From Candidatus Desulfatibia profunda (GTDB lineage Bacteria > Desulfobacterota > Desulfobacteria > Desulfobacterales > UBA11574), in the NCBI GenBank assembly GCA_014382665.1, contig JACNJH010000145.1, positions 1-43,128 of the forward strand: a DNA stretch of 43,128 nt. Reading direction: 5' to 3'. Both the position numbers and the translations under genes were made by a program. The notes beneath the pieces were generated by a model. The model was not told the DNA's origin, searched no databases, and saw only the letters and a program-made list of their open reading frames with translations. Below are positions 26,896 through 35,743 of the stretch, piece after piece (the first letter of the stretch is position 1; each line of letters begins with the position of its first letter).

Positions 26896-28005
26896 GTGGA
26901 CGACAAACGCTTCATGAAAATGGCACTTGACCTTGCCGCCAGGGGGCGGGGGTTCACATCTCCCAACCCCATGGTCGGTGCCGTAATTGTAAAAGACGGC
27001 AACGTTGTCGGAAAGGGGTATCACAAAGCCGCCGGCAAGGCTCATGCTGAAGTGAATGCCATTGATGATGCCGGAATGGATGCAAAAGGTGCCACCCTTT
27101 ATGTAAACCTTGAGCCCTGTCATCATACCGGAAGGACACCCCCCTGCACCGAAAAAATCCTCAGCGCCGGCATCCGTCGGGTCGTAGCTGCCATGCATGA
27201 TCCCAATCCCGATGTCCGGGGAGGGGGGCTGGATTATTTAAAAAGCCGGGGCCTGAAGGTTGCCGTAGGCATTTGTGAAGACCAGGCCAAAAGACTGAAT
27301 GAAGTTTTTATCAAGTACGTTAAAACCAAACGCCCGTTTTCAATTATCAAATGCGCAGCCACGTTGGACGGCCGGATTGCAACCAGGACCGGTGACTCCA
27401 AGTGGGTGACCGGCGAAGCCGCCAGAAAATTTGTCCATCGGCTCCGGCATGCAGTAGATGCCATCATGGTCGGCGTCAATACAATCATCAGGGACGATCC
27501 CATGTTAACAACCCGCTTAAGCGGCGGTTTGCAAAAAAAAGGCCTGGATCCGACCAGGATTGTTCTCGACACCCGGCTGCGAATCCCTGAATCAGCTAAA
27601 CTGTTGCGGCCTGGTTCTGATTCTGATACACTTATTATATGCGGGCCCTCTGTTTCAGCCGAAAAAAAGGCCAAACTAGAGAGGGAAGGTGTCAAAATTA
27701 TAGAATCCCCGGTTAAAGACGGGCTGATCGATCTTGACAGGCTTATGGATCGCTTGGGCGCTTTAGGCCTGACGAGTCTTTTGATAGAAGGGGGCAGTCG
27801 GGTGATTGCATCCTCCCTTTCGGCAGGTATCGCCGAAAAGATCGTATTTTTTTACGCGCCCAAAATTTTGGGCGGAGATGACGGCGCCCCTGTATGCCGG
27901 GGGCCGGGTCCGGATTTGATGAAGGGATGCATAGCGGTTAAAAATATTCGGGTCAGACGGTTCGGCGATGATGTAATGATTGAAGGGTATATTGACAAGA
28001 CTTAA
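26896..28005 (+). CDS. ribD: bifunctional riboflavin biosynthesis deaminase/reductase RibD
   Basis: A 369-aa fusion for the second and third steps of riboflavin synthesis from GTP. The deaminase half (1-~145) has the zinc site H-A-E (KAHAEVNAID) and EPCHHTGRTPPCTEKI. The reductase half (~146-365) has IIKCAATLDGRIATRTGDSKW, the MVGVNTIIRDDP turn and LLIEGGSRVIAS. The start is GTG (26896). It is 12 bases upstream of ribE. The set ribD-ribE-ribBA-ribH gives the whole pathway to riboflavin except the phosphatase step. Confidence 0.96.
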   Translation: MDDKRFMKMALDLAARGRGFTSPNPMVGAVIVKDGNVVGKGYHKAAGKAHAEVNAIDDAGMDAKGATLYVNLEPCHHTGRTPPCTEKILSAGIRRVVAAMHDPNPDVRGGGLDYLKSRGLKVAVGICEDQAKRLNEVFIKYVKTKRPFSIIKCAATLDGRIATRTGDSKWVTGEAARKFVHRLRHAVDAIMVGVNTIIRDDPMLTTRLSGGLQKKGLDPTRIVLDTRLRIPESAKLLRPGSDSDTLIICGPSVSAEKKAKLEREGVKIIESPVKDGLIDLDRLMDRLGALGLTSLLIEGGSRVIASSLSAGIAEKIVFFYAPKILGGDDGAPVCRGPGPDLMKGCIAVKNIRVRRFGDDVMIEGYIDKT

Positions 28006-28017
28006 AAGTTATAAACG

Positions 28018-28683
28018 ATGTTTACAGGCATCATAGAAGGTTTCGGCACCATCAGAGAGATCCGGCCGGCCGGCCAGGGCAAACGCTTGACCATAGAGGC
28101 GGATTTTTTTCTGGATCAGACCAAGATCGGTGACAGTATTGCCGTCAGCGGCGCCTGCTTGACAGCGGTTGCCCTTGACGGGAAACGTTTTAAAGTTGAT
28201 GTGTCTCCTGAAACCCTTGCAAAGACCACTTTTGGAAGGGCAAAGATCGGAGAGCGTGTTAACCTTGAACGCGCTCTGCGTCTTTCCGACCGGCTTGACG
28301 GCCATCTGGTTTCCGGGCATATCGACGGGTTGGGGACCGTAAAAGCAAAAAGAGCCGCAGGCAATGCCGTTGTTGTCACCATCGGAGTGCCGGAATCTCT
28401 CTTGTGTTACATGATAACAAAGGGTTCGGTGGCGGTAGACGGCATCAGTCTTACCATTAACGACTGCGGTCGCGACAGTTTTACGGTCAGCATTATTCCG
28501 CATACCGCCAGGATGACAACCATCGGCTTTAAAAACATAGAAGATTCCGTCAATATCGAAACCGACATGATCGGGAAGTATGTTGAACGTTTTGTTGTAG
28601 AAAAGTACACCCATGGTAAGGAAAAAGAAACCGGTAAGGATTCAATAGACATGCAGTTTTTGGCAAAAACCGGTTTTATTTAA
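28018..28683 (+). CDS. ribE: riboflavin synthase alpha chain
   Basis: A 221-aa riboflavin synthase (dismutation of two lumazines). It has two lumazine-binding barrels: repeat one starts [12 protein letters not shown], contains [12 protein letters not shown] and ends near residue 97; repeat two starts with [10 protein letters not shown] and has [13 protein letters not shown]. The C-terminal helix ([19 protein letters not shown]) makes the trimer. It lies between ribD and ribBA in one transcription unit. (Called ribC in some species.). Confidence 0.95.
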   Translation: MFTGIIEGFGTIREIRPAGQGKRLTIEADFFLDQTKIGDSIAVSGACLTAVALDGKRFKVDVSPETLAKTTFGRAKIGERVNLERALRLSDRLDGHLVSGHIDGLGTVKAKRAAGNAVVVTIGVPESLLCYMITKGSVAVDGISLTINDCGRDSFTVSIIPHTARMTTIGFKNIEDSVNIETDMIGKYVERFVVEKYTHGKEKETGKDSIDMQFLAKTGFI

Positions 28684-28703
28684 ACAGGAGAAAACCAAGA
28701 AGT

Positions 28704-29918
28704 ATGCCACAGTTAACCATTCAAGAAGCTATCGCAGAAATCAGAGCTGGCCGCATGCTCATTCTGGTTGATGACGAAGACCGTGAAAATGAAGGTGATT
28801 TGTGCCTGGCCGCCGAACACGTTACGCCTGAGGCCATTAATTTTATGGCGAAATATGGGCGCGGACTGATCTGCCTTCCAATGACTCCGGAAAAGATCGA
28901 CAGTCTTAATCTTCCGTTGATGGTCGACCACAACACATCCCCGTTAAAGACCGGTTTTACCGTTTCGATAGAAGCCAGGTGCGGCGTAACCACCGGTATT
29001 TCGGCGGCAGACCGTGCGACTACAATCCTGACGGCCGTGGCTGACGATGCCGTACCGCAGGATCTTGTGCGGCCGGGGCATGTATTCCCTTTGCGCGGCC
29101 GCAAAGGCGGTGTGATGGTACGCGCCGGTCAGACCGAGGGTTCTATTGATCTGGCGCGTCTTGCCGGCTTGAAGCCGGCCGCCGTAATTTGTGAGATCAT
29201 GGACGAAGACGGCACCATGGCCAGAATGCCGGCGCTCGAAAAATTCAGTGAAAAACACGGTATCGGTATTTGCACCATCGCTGACCTGATTAAATACCGG
29301 ATGAGTAACGAATCGTTTGTTAAAAGGGCGTCCGAAACCGTCATTCCCACTTCGATTGCAGGAGAATTCAAAGCGATTGTTTACGAAAATCAGGTCGACG
29401 ATCTGCTGCATATTGCCCTTGTCAAAGGGAAAATTGATCCGGAAAAGCCAACCCTTGTTCGGGTTCATTCCGAGTGCCTGACCGGAGACATTTTTGGTTC
29501 CCTGCGTTGCGACTGTGGTGAGCAGTTACAGGCGGCGATGGAAATGATCGACCAGGAGGGCAGCGGTGTATTCCTTTATATTCGGCAGGAAGGCCGCGGC
29601 ATCGGCCTGGTGAATAAGATCAAAGCCTATGCGCTCCAGGATCAGGGATTTGATACGGTTGAAGCCAATGAAAAGCTTGGTTTCAAACCGGATCTGAGGA
29701 ATTATGGTATCGGCGCCCAGATTCTGGTCGACATCGGAGTTAGAAAGATGAGGCTTATTACCAACAATCCCAAAAAGATGGTCGGACTTGAAGGGTATGG
29801 TCTCAGTATTGTGGAACAGGTTCCGACTGAAATCAAACCGAATGAATACAACCGGGGTTACCTTGAGTGCAAGAAAATCAAGATGGGGCATTTGTTGAAT
29901 ATTGATGCAATCCCTTAA
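28704..29918 (+). CDS. ribBA: bifunctional 3,4-dihydroxy-2-butanone 4-phosphate synthase / GTP cyclohydrolase II
   Basis: A 404-aa fusion of the two entry enzymes of riboflavin synthesis. The N-terminal DHBP synthase (1-~200) has [20 protein letters not shown], the metal/substrate region, and [20 protein letters not shown]. The C-terminal GTP cyclohydrolase II (~205-400) has the zinc site [20 protein letters not shown] and [20 protein letters not shown]; the catalytic Tyr/Arg region [14 protein letters not shown] is present. Both halves look intact. AGGAG lies 12 bases before the ATG. Confidence 0.96.
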   Translation: MPQLTIQEAIAEIRAGRMLILVDDEDRENEGDLCLAAEHVTPEAINFMAKYGRGLICLPMTPEKIDSLNLPLMVDHNTSPLKTGFTVSIEARCGVTTGISAADRATTILTAVADDAVPQDLVRPGHVFPLRGRKGGVMVRAGQTEGSIDLARLAGLKPAAVICEIMDEDGTMARMPALEKFSEKHGIGICTIADLIKYRMSNESFVKRASETVIPTSIAGEFKAIVYENQVDDLLHIALVKGKIDPEKPTLVRVHSECLTGDIFGSLRCDCGEQLQAAMEMIDQEGSGVFLYIRQEGRGIGLVNKIKAYALQDQGFDTVEANEKLGFKPDLRNYGIGAQILVDIGVRKMRLITNNPKKMVGLEGYGLSIVEQVPTEIKPNEYNRGYLECKKIKMGHLLNIDAIP

Positions 29919-30013
29919 ATCATCAATTTTCCTAAAGGTAATCTTTGATATTAAAAGCACGAACAGTATGATGCGATTCAACTCTTTATGCTTAAAAAAC
30001 CGGGAGGCGCACG

Positions 30014-30487
30014 ATGCCAAAAATTCTTGAAGCCGATCTGCTGGCAGCAGGCAAAAAGTTTGCAGTGGTTGTAAGCCGTTTTAACGATTTTATCACCGAC
30101 AGGTTACTGGGAGGTGCCGTTGACGCGCTGAAACGTTCCGGAGCCAGAGACGAGGATATTGAAGTCGTGAAGGTTCCCGGAGCATTCGAGATACCGCTGA
30201 TAGCAAAGAAGATGGCCGAGTCGGGTCGATATAACGCTGTTATCTGTCTGGGGGCCGTGATCCGCGGAGCGACACCGCATTTTGATTATGTGAGTGCCGA
30301 AGTATCCAAAGGGATTGCCATGGTCAGCCTGGAATCCGGAGTCCCGGTAATTTTTGGAGTTGTGACAACCGATACCATTGAACAGGCTATCGAGCGTGCC
30401 GGAGCCAAATCCGGCAATAAGGGCTGGAGTGCGGCAATAACTGCCGTGGAAATGGCTAATTTGATTGAGGTCGTCGATCAGGCGTAA
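30014..30487 (+). CDS. ribH: 6,7-dimethyl-8-ribityllumazine synthase
   Basis: A 157-aa lumazine synthase, the penultimate enzyme of riboflavin synthesis; it forms an icosahedral shell in many bacteria. Signatures are VVSRFND at the substrate site, VPGAFEIP, and [14 protein letters not shown]; the last carries the catalytic His. [17 protein letters not shown] follows. The ATG has GGGAGG about ten bases upstream. A 95-base gap with A/T-rich DNA separates it from ribBA, and nusB begins two bases after its stop. Confidence 0.95.
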   Translation: MPKILEADLLAAGKKFAVVVSRFNDFITDRLLGGAVDALKRSGARDEDIEVVKVPGAFEIPLIAKKMAESGRYNAVICLGAVIRGATPHFDYVSAEVSKGIAMVSLESGVPVIFGVVTTDTIEQAIERAGAKSGNKGWSAAITAVEMANLIEVVDQA

Positions 30488-30489
30488 TC

Positions 30490-30942
30490 ATGGGATACCG
30501 TCGCAAGTCACGAGAACTTGCCATGCAGGCGCTCTTTTATATGGATATGGGCCAGAATGACTCAAAAGAGATGCTGGAACGCTTTTGCGAGAATTTTACC
30601 CCATCAAAAAAAGCGCTGCCCTTTTTTCTTAAACTCGTAAAGGGTGTTATGCATGCCAGACCTGAGATCGACGCTGTCATTGAGCGCTTTTCCAATAACT
30701 GGAAGCTCAGCCGGATGGCCGGCGTTGACAGGAACATCATGCGGATTGCGGTCTATGAATTGATCTGCTGCCATGATATTCCGTGTAAAGTATCCATAAA
30801 TGAGGCGATAGATATCGGGAAAAAATTCGGCACGGAAGAATCCGGTGCGTTTATCAATGGAATTCTCGACAGTATTCGTTTGGCACTGGAAAAAAAAGAT
30901 ATTGATGTAAAGCTCGATATTCCTACGAATGACATGGTGTAG
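30490..30942 (+). CDS. nusB: transcription antitermination factor NusB
   Basis: A 150-aa NusB that binds boxA RNA with NusE (S10) in rRNA antitermination. The arginine-rich start (YRRKSRELAMQALFYMDM), KLVKGVMHARPEIDAVI, NWKLSRMAGVDRNIMRIAVYE and the final helix (VSINEAIDIGKKFGTEESGAFINGILD) are the family pattern. It directly follows ribH, a pairing conserved across bacteria. Confidence 0.95.
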   Translation: MGYRRKSRELAMQALFYMDMGQNDSKEMLERFCENFTPSKKALPFFLKLVKGVMHARPEIDAVIERFSNNWKLSRMAGVDRNIMRIAVYELICCHDIPCKVSINEAIDIGKKFGTEESGAFINGILDSIRLALEKKDIDVKLDIPTNDMV

Positions 30943-30957
30943 CTATTGGAGGGTTGT

Positions 30958-31014
30958 ATGGAGGTTAGAAAGGTTGTTTTAACTAAAGAGGATCAAAAGT
31001 TACTAGATGATTGA
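30958..31014 (+). CDS. possible 18-codon leader ORF
   Basis: ATG at 30958 with an excellent GGAGGG five bases upstream opens an 18-codon frame (MEVRKVVLTKEDQKLLDD) ending in TGA at 31012-31014. It overlaps the next gene's ATG (31007) by eight bases. The downstream gene lacks a nearby ribosome binding site of its own, so this short frame may deliver ribosomes to it. Confidence 0.4.
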   Translation: MEVRKVVLTKEDQKLLDD

Positions 31015-31279
31015 GAGCAAAGACCACCTGGAGCAAAGATGCCCCCGGTTGGGCAGTCAGGTTTCCTTTCGCTATTGCCGGATGAACGGGAACGACGGTT
31101 CGGCCTGCTGGAAGATTTTTGACTGCTGGTGGGAATACTTTGATGTGGTGGGGCATTTAAATAAGCACTTGCCGCAGGATACGTTTAAAGCGCTGGCAGA
31201 TGCCAGGCCGCAGCCTAAGATGGTGAGTCTTGTAGAATTGATTGAACAGGCAAAGCAGCGAACGGCTGCTGATAAATAA
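31007..31279 (+). CDS. small four-cysteine conserved protein
   Basis: A 90-aa protein with no membrane segment. Cysteines C12, C24, C34 and C40 are arranged as C-x11-C-x9-C-x5-C around RCPRLGSQVSFRYCR and SACWKIFDCWWEYF, which suggests a metal or Fe-S site. The ending is a charged helix. Similar small proteins occur next to housekeeping genes in Desulfobacterota as far as I recall, but the function is unknown. It overlaps the 18-codon leader frame and is followed by the hairpin before the metallo-hydrolase. Confidence 0.65.
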   Translation: MIESKDHLEQRCPRLGSQVSFRYCRMNGNDGSACWKIFDCWWEYFDVVGHLNKHLPQDTFKALADARPQPKMVSLVELIEQAKQRTAADK

Positions 31280-31280
31280 C

Positions 31281-31307
31281 GTATAAAATCGCCAAGCGAT
31301 TTTATAC
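31281..31307. repeat. palindromic hairpin repeat, copy 1
   Basis: GTATAAAATCGC (31281-31292), loop CAA, GCGATTTTATAC (31296-31307): a perfect 12-bp stem with a 3-base loop, just before the ribosome binding site of the next gene. A near copy sits at 32825-32847. Confidence 0.7.
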
Positions 31308-31319
31308 CTGGAGGTTGCT

Positions 31320-31949
31320 TTGATTATAAAAGAGTTGGTTGTTGGACCGCTGATGGCAAATTGTTTTATTTTCGGGTGTGAAAAAACCAAAGAGGCTGTC
31401 GTTATCGATCCCGGTGGTGATGCCGATAGAATTCTACTGTCGCTGGCCGATGCCAAGTTGCAGGTGAAGTATATCATCAATACCCACGGTCATTTCGACC
31501 ATGTCGGCGGCAACGGTAAAATGAAGAAAGCAACCGGTGCAGACATCCTGATTCATCCCCTTGATGCGCCCATGCTGGGCAGTCTTTCATCAAATGCCGC
31601 TATTTTTGGAATTTCAGTGGAAAACTCCCCGCCGTGCGACCGGACAATCCAGGAGGGTGAAACCGTTTCCTTCGGGGAGATTACCTTAGAAGTTATTCAT
31701 ACACCCGGGCATACGCCGGGCGGTATTTCCCTTCTCACGGATGGAATTCTTTTTGTGGGGGATACGCTTTTTGCCGGTTCCATCGGGCGTACGGATTTTC
31801 CCGGCGGAGATTTTAACACCCTGATATCGAGTATCCAGAACAAACTCTTTAAAATGAAAAATGATGTCAGGGTTTTTTCAGGTCACGGTCCCGAAACGAC
31901 CATCGGGACGGAAAAGCGCTATAATCCCTTTGTGGGTCAGTTTGTCTAG
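31320..31949 (+). CDS. metallo-beta-lactamase-fold hydrolase (glyoxalase II-like)
   Basis: A 209-aa soluble metallo-hydrolase. The metal site THGHFDHVGG (about residues 56-65), HTPGHTPGG, VGDTLF and FSGHGPETTIG give the full His/Asp ligand set for two metals. The start is TTG (31320) with GGAGG six bases upstream. Such small proteins hydrolyse thioesters (glyoxalase II, persulfide dioxygenase relatives) or other esters; the exact substrate is not clear. A nearly perfect hairpin precedes the gene. Confidence 0.85.
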   Translation: MIIKELVVGPLMANCFIFGCEKTKEAVVIDPGGDADRILLSLADAKLQVKYIINTHGHFDHVGGNGKMKKATGADILIHPLDAPMLGSLSSNAAIFGISVENSPPCDRTIQEGETVSFGEITLEVIHTPGHTPGGISLLTDGILFVGDTLFAGSIGRTDFPGGDFNTLISSIQNKLFKMKNDVRVFSGHGPETTIGTEKRYNPFVGQFV

Positions 31950-32075
31950 TTTCCATCCACAAATGGTCTTTTTGCCCAATATCTTCGTCAATCAGCGCTG
32001 CCGCTTGTGCGGCGTAACACGCTACGCCTCCGCGCAACAGCTTGATTCCCTTGATTCCGGCAACTCTGTCAGGAG

Positions 32076-32510
32076 CTAGAAGGCTCCCAACTGGCAAGGT
32101 TTTATCTTTACCTTCAAGGCTTCGCAGGAGCCACTGACGGCCATTTTGCGGGCCTTCAGCCGGGAAGCGATTTCCCAGGCCCTTTTGCAGGGGAGTTTAT
32201 CTTCGACCAGGGCCTCCAGGATGGCGTCTTTTAAGGCAGGGTCGATCCGAGTCTGAGGCGTTATTATCTTTTTCCGGGGGCGGTAACCAAATAACCCCAT
32301 CTGGCATTGAATAAGCCTGAAGTTGGAAAGATCGGCGGTCATGCCGACCAGTTCAGGCGTAACCCCCAGGTCTTTTGCGATTTCAAAGGCAACGGCGCAA
32401 GCAAGTTCGTCATTTTGGGTACGTTTTAAAATTTCGGTCTGAATCCGGCTGTCCGGTTTTGCATCGGGTGCGTATTTTTCTGAAAATCGTTTACTCTTGC
32501 GGTGTGCCAC
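32076..32510 (-). CDS. internally duplicated Cys/CQ-G-F protein, unknown function
   Basis: A 144-aa soluble protein from a GTG at 32508-32510 with AGGA just upstream. Two related ~38-residue units are visible: residues 36-74 (LACAVAFEIAKDLGV...LIQCQMGLF) and 107-144 (LPCKRAWEIASRLKA...IKPCQLGAF). Each has C-x2-A-[FW]-E-I-A at its start and C-Q-[ML]-G-x-F at its end. The paired Cys (C38/C69 and C108/C139) could bind metal, and the helices look like a helix-turn-helix-like fold. The gene is leftward, among rightward housekeeping genes. I cannot name it. Confidence 0.65.
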   Translation of the reverse strand: MAHRKSKRFSEKYAPDAKPDSRIQTEILKRTQNDELACAVAFEIAKDLGVTPELVGMTADLSNFRLIQCQMGLFGYRPRKKIITPQTRIDPALKDAILEALVEDKLPCKRAWEIASRLKARKMAVSGSCEALKVKIKPCQLGAF

Positions 32511-32845
32511 TTTCCTGCCGCCTCCATTTTTTAAGGATTTATTATTTTAACAGCTTGTAATCACAAGCAAAAAATGTAGCCGCCAACGGAATGAATTCCA
32601 CTTTTTGCGAATTCATTATACTTTAATTATCAGAGGAAAACAATCACGAAGCAGTTGGTGCCTATTTCACTTGAACAAAGAGAGTCTGTCTGATATTTAT
32701 ATAAATTACGGCAGGAAACAGTCCAAGATGCCATTATTCACCCGCCGGGCAATGTGAGCAAAGTAAACGAACTCGATTGCTTGGAGATTTCTTTTTTTAA
32801 GTCCTGCTTTAAACGGGACGTTCTATAAAATTGCGAAGCAATTTT
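32511..32845. other. intergenic region with small hairpins before ispG
   Basis: 335 bases. GCTTGT-aatc-ACAAGC followed by A-tract (32553-32568) and AATGAATTC...GAATTCATT (32590-32598 with 32609-32617) are small hairpins. The repeat hairpin at 32825-32847 overlaps the ispG start. No gene seen; it must hold the divergent promoters. Confidence 0.4.
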
Positions 32846-32847
32846 AT
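32825..32847. repeat. palindromic hairpin repeat, copy 2, covering the ispG start
   Basis: ATAAAATTGC (32825-32834), loop GAA, GCAATTTTAT (32838-32847). The ATG of ispG (32846-32848) lies in the right arm. It matches the copy at 31281-31307 except for the paired C/T and G/A change, which keeps the stem. Confidence 0.7.
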
Positions 32848-33913
32848 GTCTTTGATTATAAAACGGAAAAATACGCTTCAGATCAAGGTCGGAAAAGTTA
32901 AGATCGGTGGTATGGCCCCGATAGCCGTCCAGTCCATGACCAAAACGTTTACCCAGGATGTTCCGGCTACGGTGTCACAAATAAAGCGCCTGGAAAAAGC
33001 AGGCTGTGAAATTGTCAGGGTGGCGGTTCCCGATAAAGAGGCTGCCGCGGCAATTTCGGCGATTAAGGAAAAGATTTCAATTCCGTTAATTGCCGACATA
33101 CATTTTGACTTCCGTCTGGCCATTGCTGCGGCCAAGGCGGGTGCTGACGGGCTTCGAATAAACCCAGGAAATATCGGAAGCAAGAAAAAAGTCAAAGCTG
33201 TTGTTGATATCGCCAGGGAATTTAATATACCGATTCGAATCGGCGTGAATTCAGGCTCCCTGGAAAAGGACCTTTTAAAAAAATATGGCGGCGCGAGTGC
33301 GGAAGCAATGGTTGAAAGTGCCGCACGGCATATCGAGCTCTTAAAATCATTCGATTTCCACAGCATTAAGATTTCAATCAAGGCATCTGATGTTCATCGT
33401 ACCGTAGATGCTTACAGGCTGCTTTCCTCAAAAACCAATCTTCCGCTGCATGTAGGAGTGACAGAGGCCGGGGCTTTGTACAGCGGCATTGTCAAATCCG
33501 CCCTCGGTATTGGAATGCTTCTTGAGGAGGGTGTCGGTGATACGATCCGGGTGTCGCTGACACGGGACCCGGTTGAAGAGGTGCGGGTTGGATATGAAAT
33601 TCTAAAAGCGCTCGATATCCGCCGGCATGGACCAGAAATCATTTCATGTCCCACCTGCGGCCGGTGTAATATCGATCTGTTTGCGATCGTCGAACAGGTT
33701 GAAAAAGCACTCTTGTTGAAGCCGCTGCCGATCAAACTGGCCATCATGGGCTGTGTGGTAAACGGTCCGGGAGAGGCCAGGGAGGCCGATATCGGTATTG
33801 CCGGCGGTGATGGTACCGGGATACTTTTTAAGAAAGGGAAAGTGATTAAAAAATTTCCTCAGGAAAAGCTCGTGGAGGTTTTGCTAAACGAGGTCGAGAA
33901 GTACGAAAGATGA
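32846..33913 (+). CDS. ispG: 4-hydroxy-3-methylbut-2-en-1-yl diphosphate synthase (flavodoxin/ferredoxin)
   Basis: A 355-aa GcpE/IspG of the MEP isoprenoid pathway, which turns MEcPP into HMBPP with a [4Fe-4S] cluster. The barrel starts with IKVGKVKIGGMAPIAVQSMTKT; GADGLRINPGNIG, GVTEAGALYSGIVKSALG and RVSLTRDPVEEVR are characteristic. The cluster Cys come from CPTCGRCNIDL and the region MGCVVNGPGEAREADIGIAGG. I start at the ATG 32846; no clear ribosome binding site precedes it, and the ATG lies inside a hairpin arm. A TTG at 32852 could also initiate. Confidence 0.95.
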   Translation: MSLIIKRKNTLQIKVGKVKIGGMAPIAVQSMTKTFTQDVPATVSQIKRLEKAGCEIVRVAVPDKEAAAAISAIKEKISIPLIADIHFDFRLAIAAAKAGADGLRINPGNIGSKKKVKAVVDIAREFNIPIRIGVNSGSLEKDLLKKYGGASAEAMVESAARHIELLKSFDFHSIKISIKASDVHRTVDAYRLLSSKTNLPLHVGVTEAGALYSGIVKSALGIGMLLEEGVGDTIRVSLTRDPVEEVRVGYEILKALDIRRHGPEIISCPTCGRCNIDLFAIVEQVEKALLLKPLPIKLAIMGCVVNGPGEAREADIGIAGGDGTGILFKKGKVIKKFPQEKLVEVLLNEVEKYER

Positions 33914-34212
33914 CAAAAGCTTCGCCCACTGGTAATAAAATATAAAATGTCTGAAACTCGCATGCAGGTGAGCCTTAAGAAAAAACAGGGGTCAGTCTTT
34001 TAGAACCGGTTATTTATAAATCAAATCTTATGTTAAAAACCTTAATTGTCTGCGCTGTTTTTTCTTAAGGCTCACTAACATGCTCAAACAGCCAGACCTT
34101 TTATATTTTATTACCAGTGGGCTCAACAGTTTATTATCATTTGTAACACCCTGACCACTTGCGGCGGGGTGTGTAATTAGATTAAAATGATACAAATAGA
34201 AAAGGAAACAGG
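33914..34212. other. ispG-proS spacer holding a long inverted repeat
   Basis: 299 bases, almost wholly taken up by the 33924-34122 inverted repeat (separate entry). Between its right arm and proS are ~90 bases with a candidate ribosome binding site AAAGGAAA just before the proS ATG. Confidence 0.5.
33924..34122. repeat. 199-bp MITE-like inverted repeat
   Basis: The left arm 33924-33988 and right arm 34055-34122 are inverted copies. The outer 24 bases are identical (GCCCACTGGTAATAAAATAT and the next AAAA), and the inner 21 bases (starting GTGAGCCTTAAGAAAAAACA) are identical. The middle ~20 bases differ slightly in sequence and length. The 66-base centre is AT-rich and without a gene. No target-site duplication is obvious beside the arms. 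It could be a non-autonomous transposable element, or a large terminator for ispG. Confidence 0.75.
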
Positions 34213-35733
34213 ATGTCGAGACTGACGAAAACCGCGATTGCACCGACAAGGGACCAAGATTATCCGGAATGGTATCAGCAGGTGGTTAAGGCTTCGGATC
34301 TGGCAGAACGATCGGCGGTCAGGGGCTGTATGGTGATCAAACCCTGGGGGTATGCGCTTTGGGAAAACATCACGCGTGTGCTTGACGGCATGTTCAAGGA
34401 AACAGGCGTTAAAAATGCATATTTTCCTTTATTTATTCCGCTTTCCTTTTTCGAGAAAGAGGCGGAACATGTCGAGGGCTTTGCCAAAGAGTGTGCGGTC
34501 GTATCCCACCACAGACTTGAAAAGGGGGCGGACGGTGGTCTGGTGCCTGCGGGAGCGCTGGCCGAGCCGTTGGTTGTGCGCCCCACCTCGGAGACGATTA
34601 TTGGAGATTCCTTTTCCAGGTGGGTCAGCAGTTACCGCGATCTCCCGATTCTGATCAACCAGTGGGCCAATGTGGTCAGATGGGAGATGCGGCCCCGTGT
34701 TTTTTTAAGAACCACTGAATTTTTATGGCAGGAGGGCCATACCGCGCATGCCTCGGCAGCAGAAGCTGTCGAACGCACTCAAATGATGCTTGACGTTTAT
34801 GCCCGCTTCGCCGAAGAATTTCTGGCTATGCCCGTCATCAAGGGCCGTAAAACAGCCTCAGAGAGATTTCCGGGCGCAGTCGACACCCTGTGCATCGAGG
34901 CCATGATGCAGGACAGGAAAGGGCTTCAGGCCGGCACCTCACATTTTTTGGGGCAAAATTTTGCCAGGGCGTCCCAGATCAAATTTCAATCTGCTCAGGA
35001 AACAGAAGAATATGCCTGGACAACGTCATGGGGCGTATCCACCCGGCTTATCGGAGGGCTTATTATGATCCATGGTGATGATGACGGTATCATCCTTCCG
35101 CCCAAAATAGCCTCATCCCATGTCGTTCTGATGCCCATTTTCAGAAAGTCGGAGGACAAAACGAGTGTAATGGCCTATGTTGAAAACCTGGCCAAAGAAC
35201 TGAAAGAAAAAATTTATTATCACCGCCGCCTGGAAGTCGAGATCGACGACCGGGATACGGGTGGCGCCAGGGGTTGGGAATGGATCAAAAAAGGGATTCC
35301 GCTGCGGGTAGAAATCGGCCCGCGAGACATTGCCGACGATTCCGTGTATGTCGGCAGGAGAGATCAGGACCATCAGACAAAAGTCTCATTAAAAAGGGAG
35401 TATTTTGTCGGGGAAGTAGTGAACATCCTGGATGAAATCCAGCAGAATCTTTTCGAGCGCGCTTTGTCCTTAAAAGAAGCACATACCGTAACCATCGACA
35501 ACAAAAATGATTTTTACGATTTTTTCACACCATTGAATACGGAAAAACCTGAAATTCATGGCGGCTTTGCATTGTCCAACTGGTGCGGTGCCGATGAATG
35601 CGAATCAAAAATAAAAGAAGACCTTACCGTTACCATCCGGTGCATTCCCTTTCAAGGCAATACTCCAACAGGAACGTGCATTTGCTGCGGCAAGCCCGGT
35701 GAAAGCCGGGCAGTATTTGCAAAGGCCTATTGA
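34213..35733 (+). CDS. proS: prolyl-tRNA synthetase, archaeal/eukaryal-like (type 3)
   Basis: A 506-aa class II synthetase that charges tRNA-Pro. It lacks the bacterial INS editing domain and has the C-terminal zinc-type extension (CESKIKED ... CICCGKPGES, ending FAKAY), as in the archaeal/eukaryal form. Motif 2 is visible in NVVRWEMRPRVFLRTTEFLWQEGHT, and motif 1/3 in YFPLFIPLSF and GARGWEWIKKGIPLRVEIGPRD. AAAGGAAAC lies just before the ATG. It comes after the MITE-like repeat and just before the RSH gene. Such type 3 enzymes are spread in Desulfobacterota. Confidence 0.95.
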   Translation: MSRLTKTAIAPTRDQDYPEWYQQVVKASDLAERSAVRGCMVIKPWGYALWENITRVLDGMFKETGVKNAYFPLFIPLSFFEKEAEHVEGFAKECAVVSHHRLEKGADGGLVPAGALAEPLVVRPTSETIIGDSFSRWVSSYRDLPILINQWANVVRWEMRPRVFLRTTEFLWQEGHTAHASAAEAVERTQMMLDVYARFAEEFLAMPVIKGRKTASERFPGAVDTLCIEAMMQDRKGLQAGTSHFLGQNFARASQIKFQSAQETEEYAWTTSWGVSTRLIGGLIMIHGDDDGIILPPKIASSHVVLMPIFRKSEDKTSVMAYVENLAKELKEKIYYHRRLEVEIDDRDTGGARGWEWIKKGIPLRVEIGPRDIADDSVYVGRRDQDHQTKVSLKREYFVGEVVNILDEIQQNLFERALSLKEAHTVTIDNKNDFYDFFTPLNTEKPEIHGGFALSNWCGADECESKIKEDLTVTIRCIPFQGNTPTGTCICCGKPGESRAVFAKAY

Positions 35734-35743
35734 TTTTATAGCT

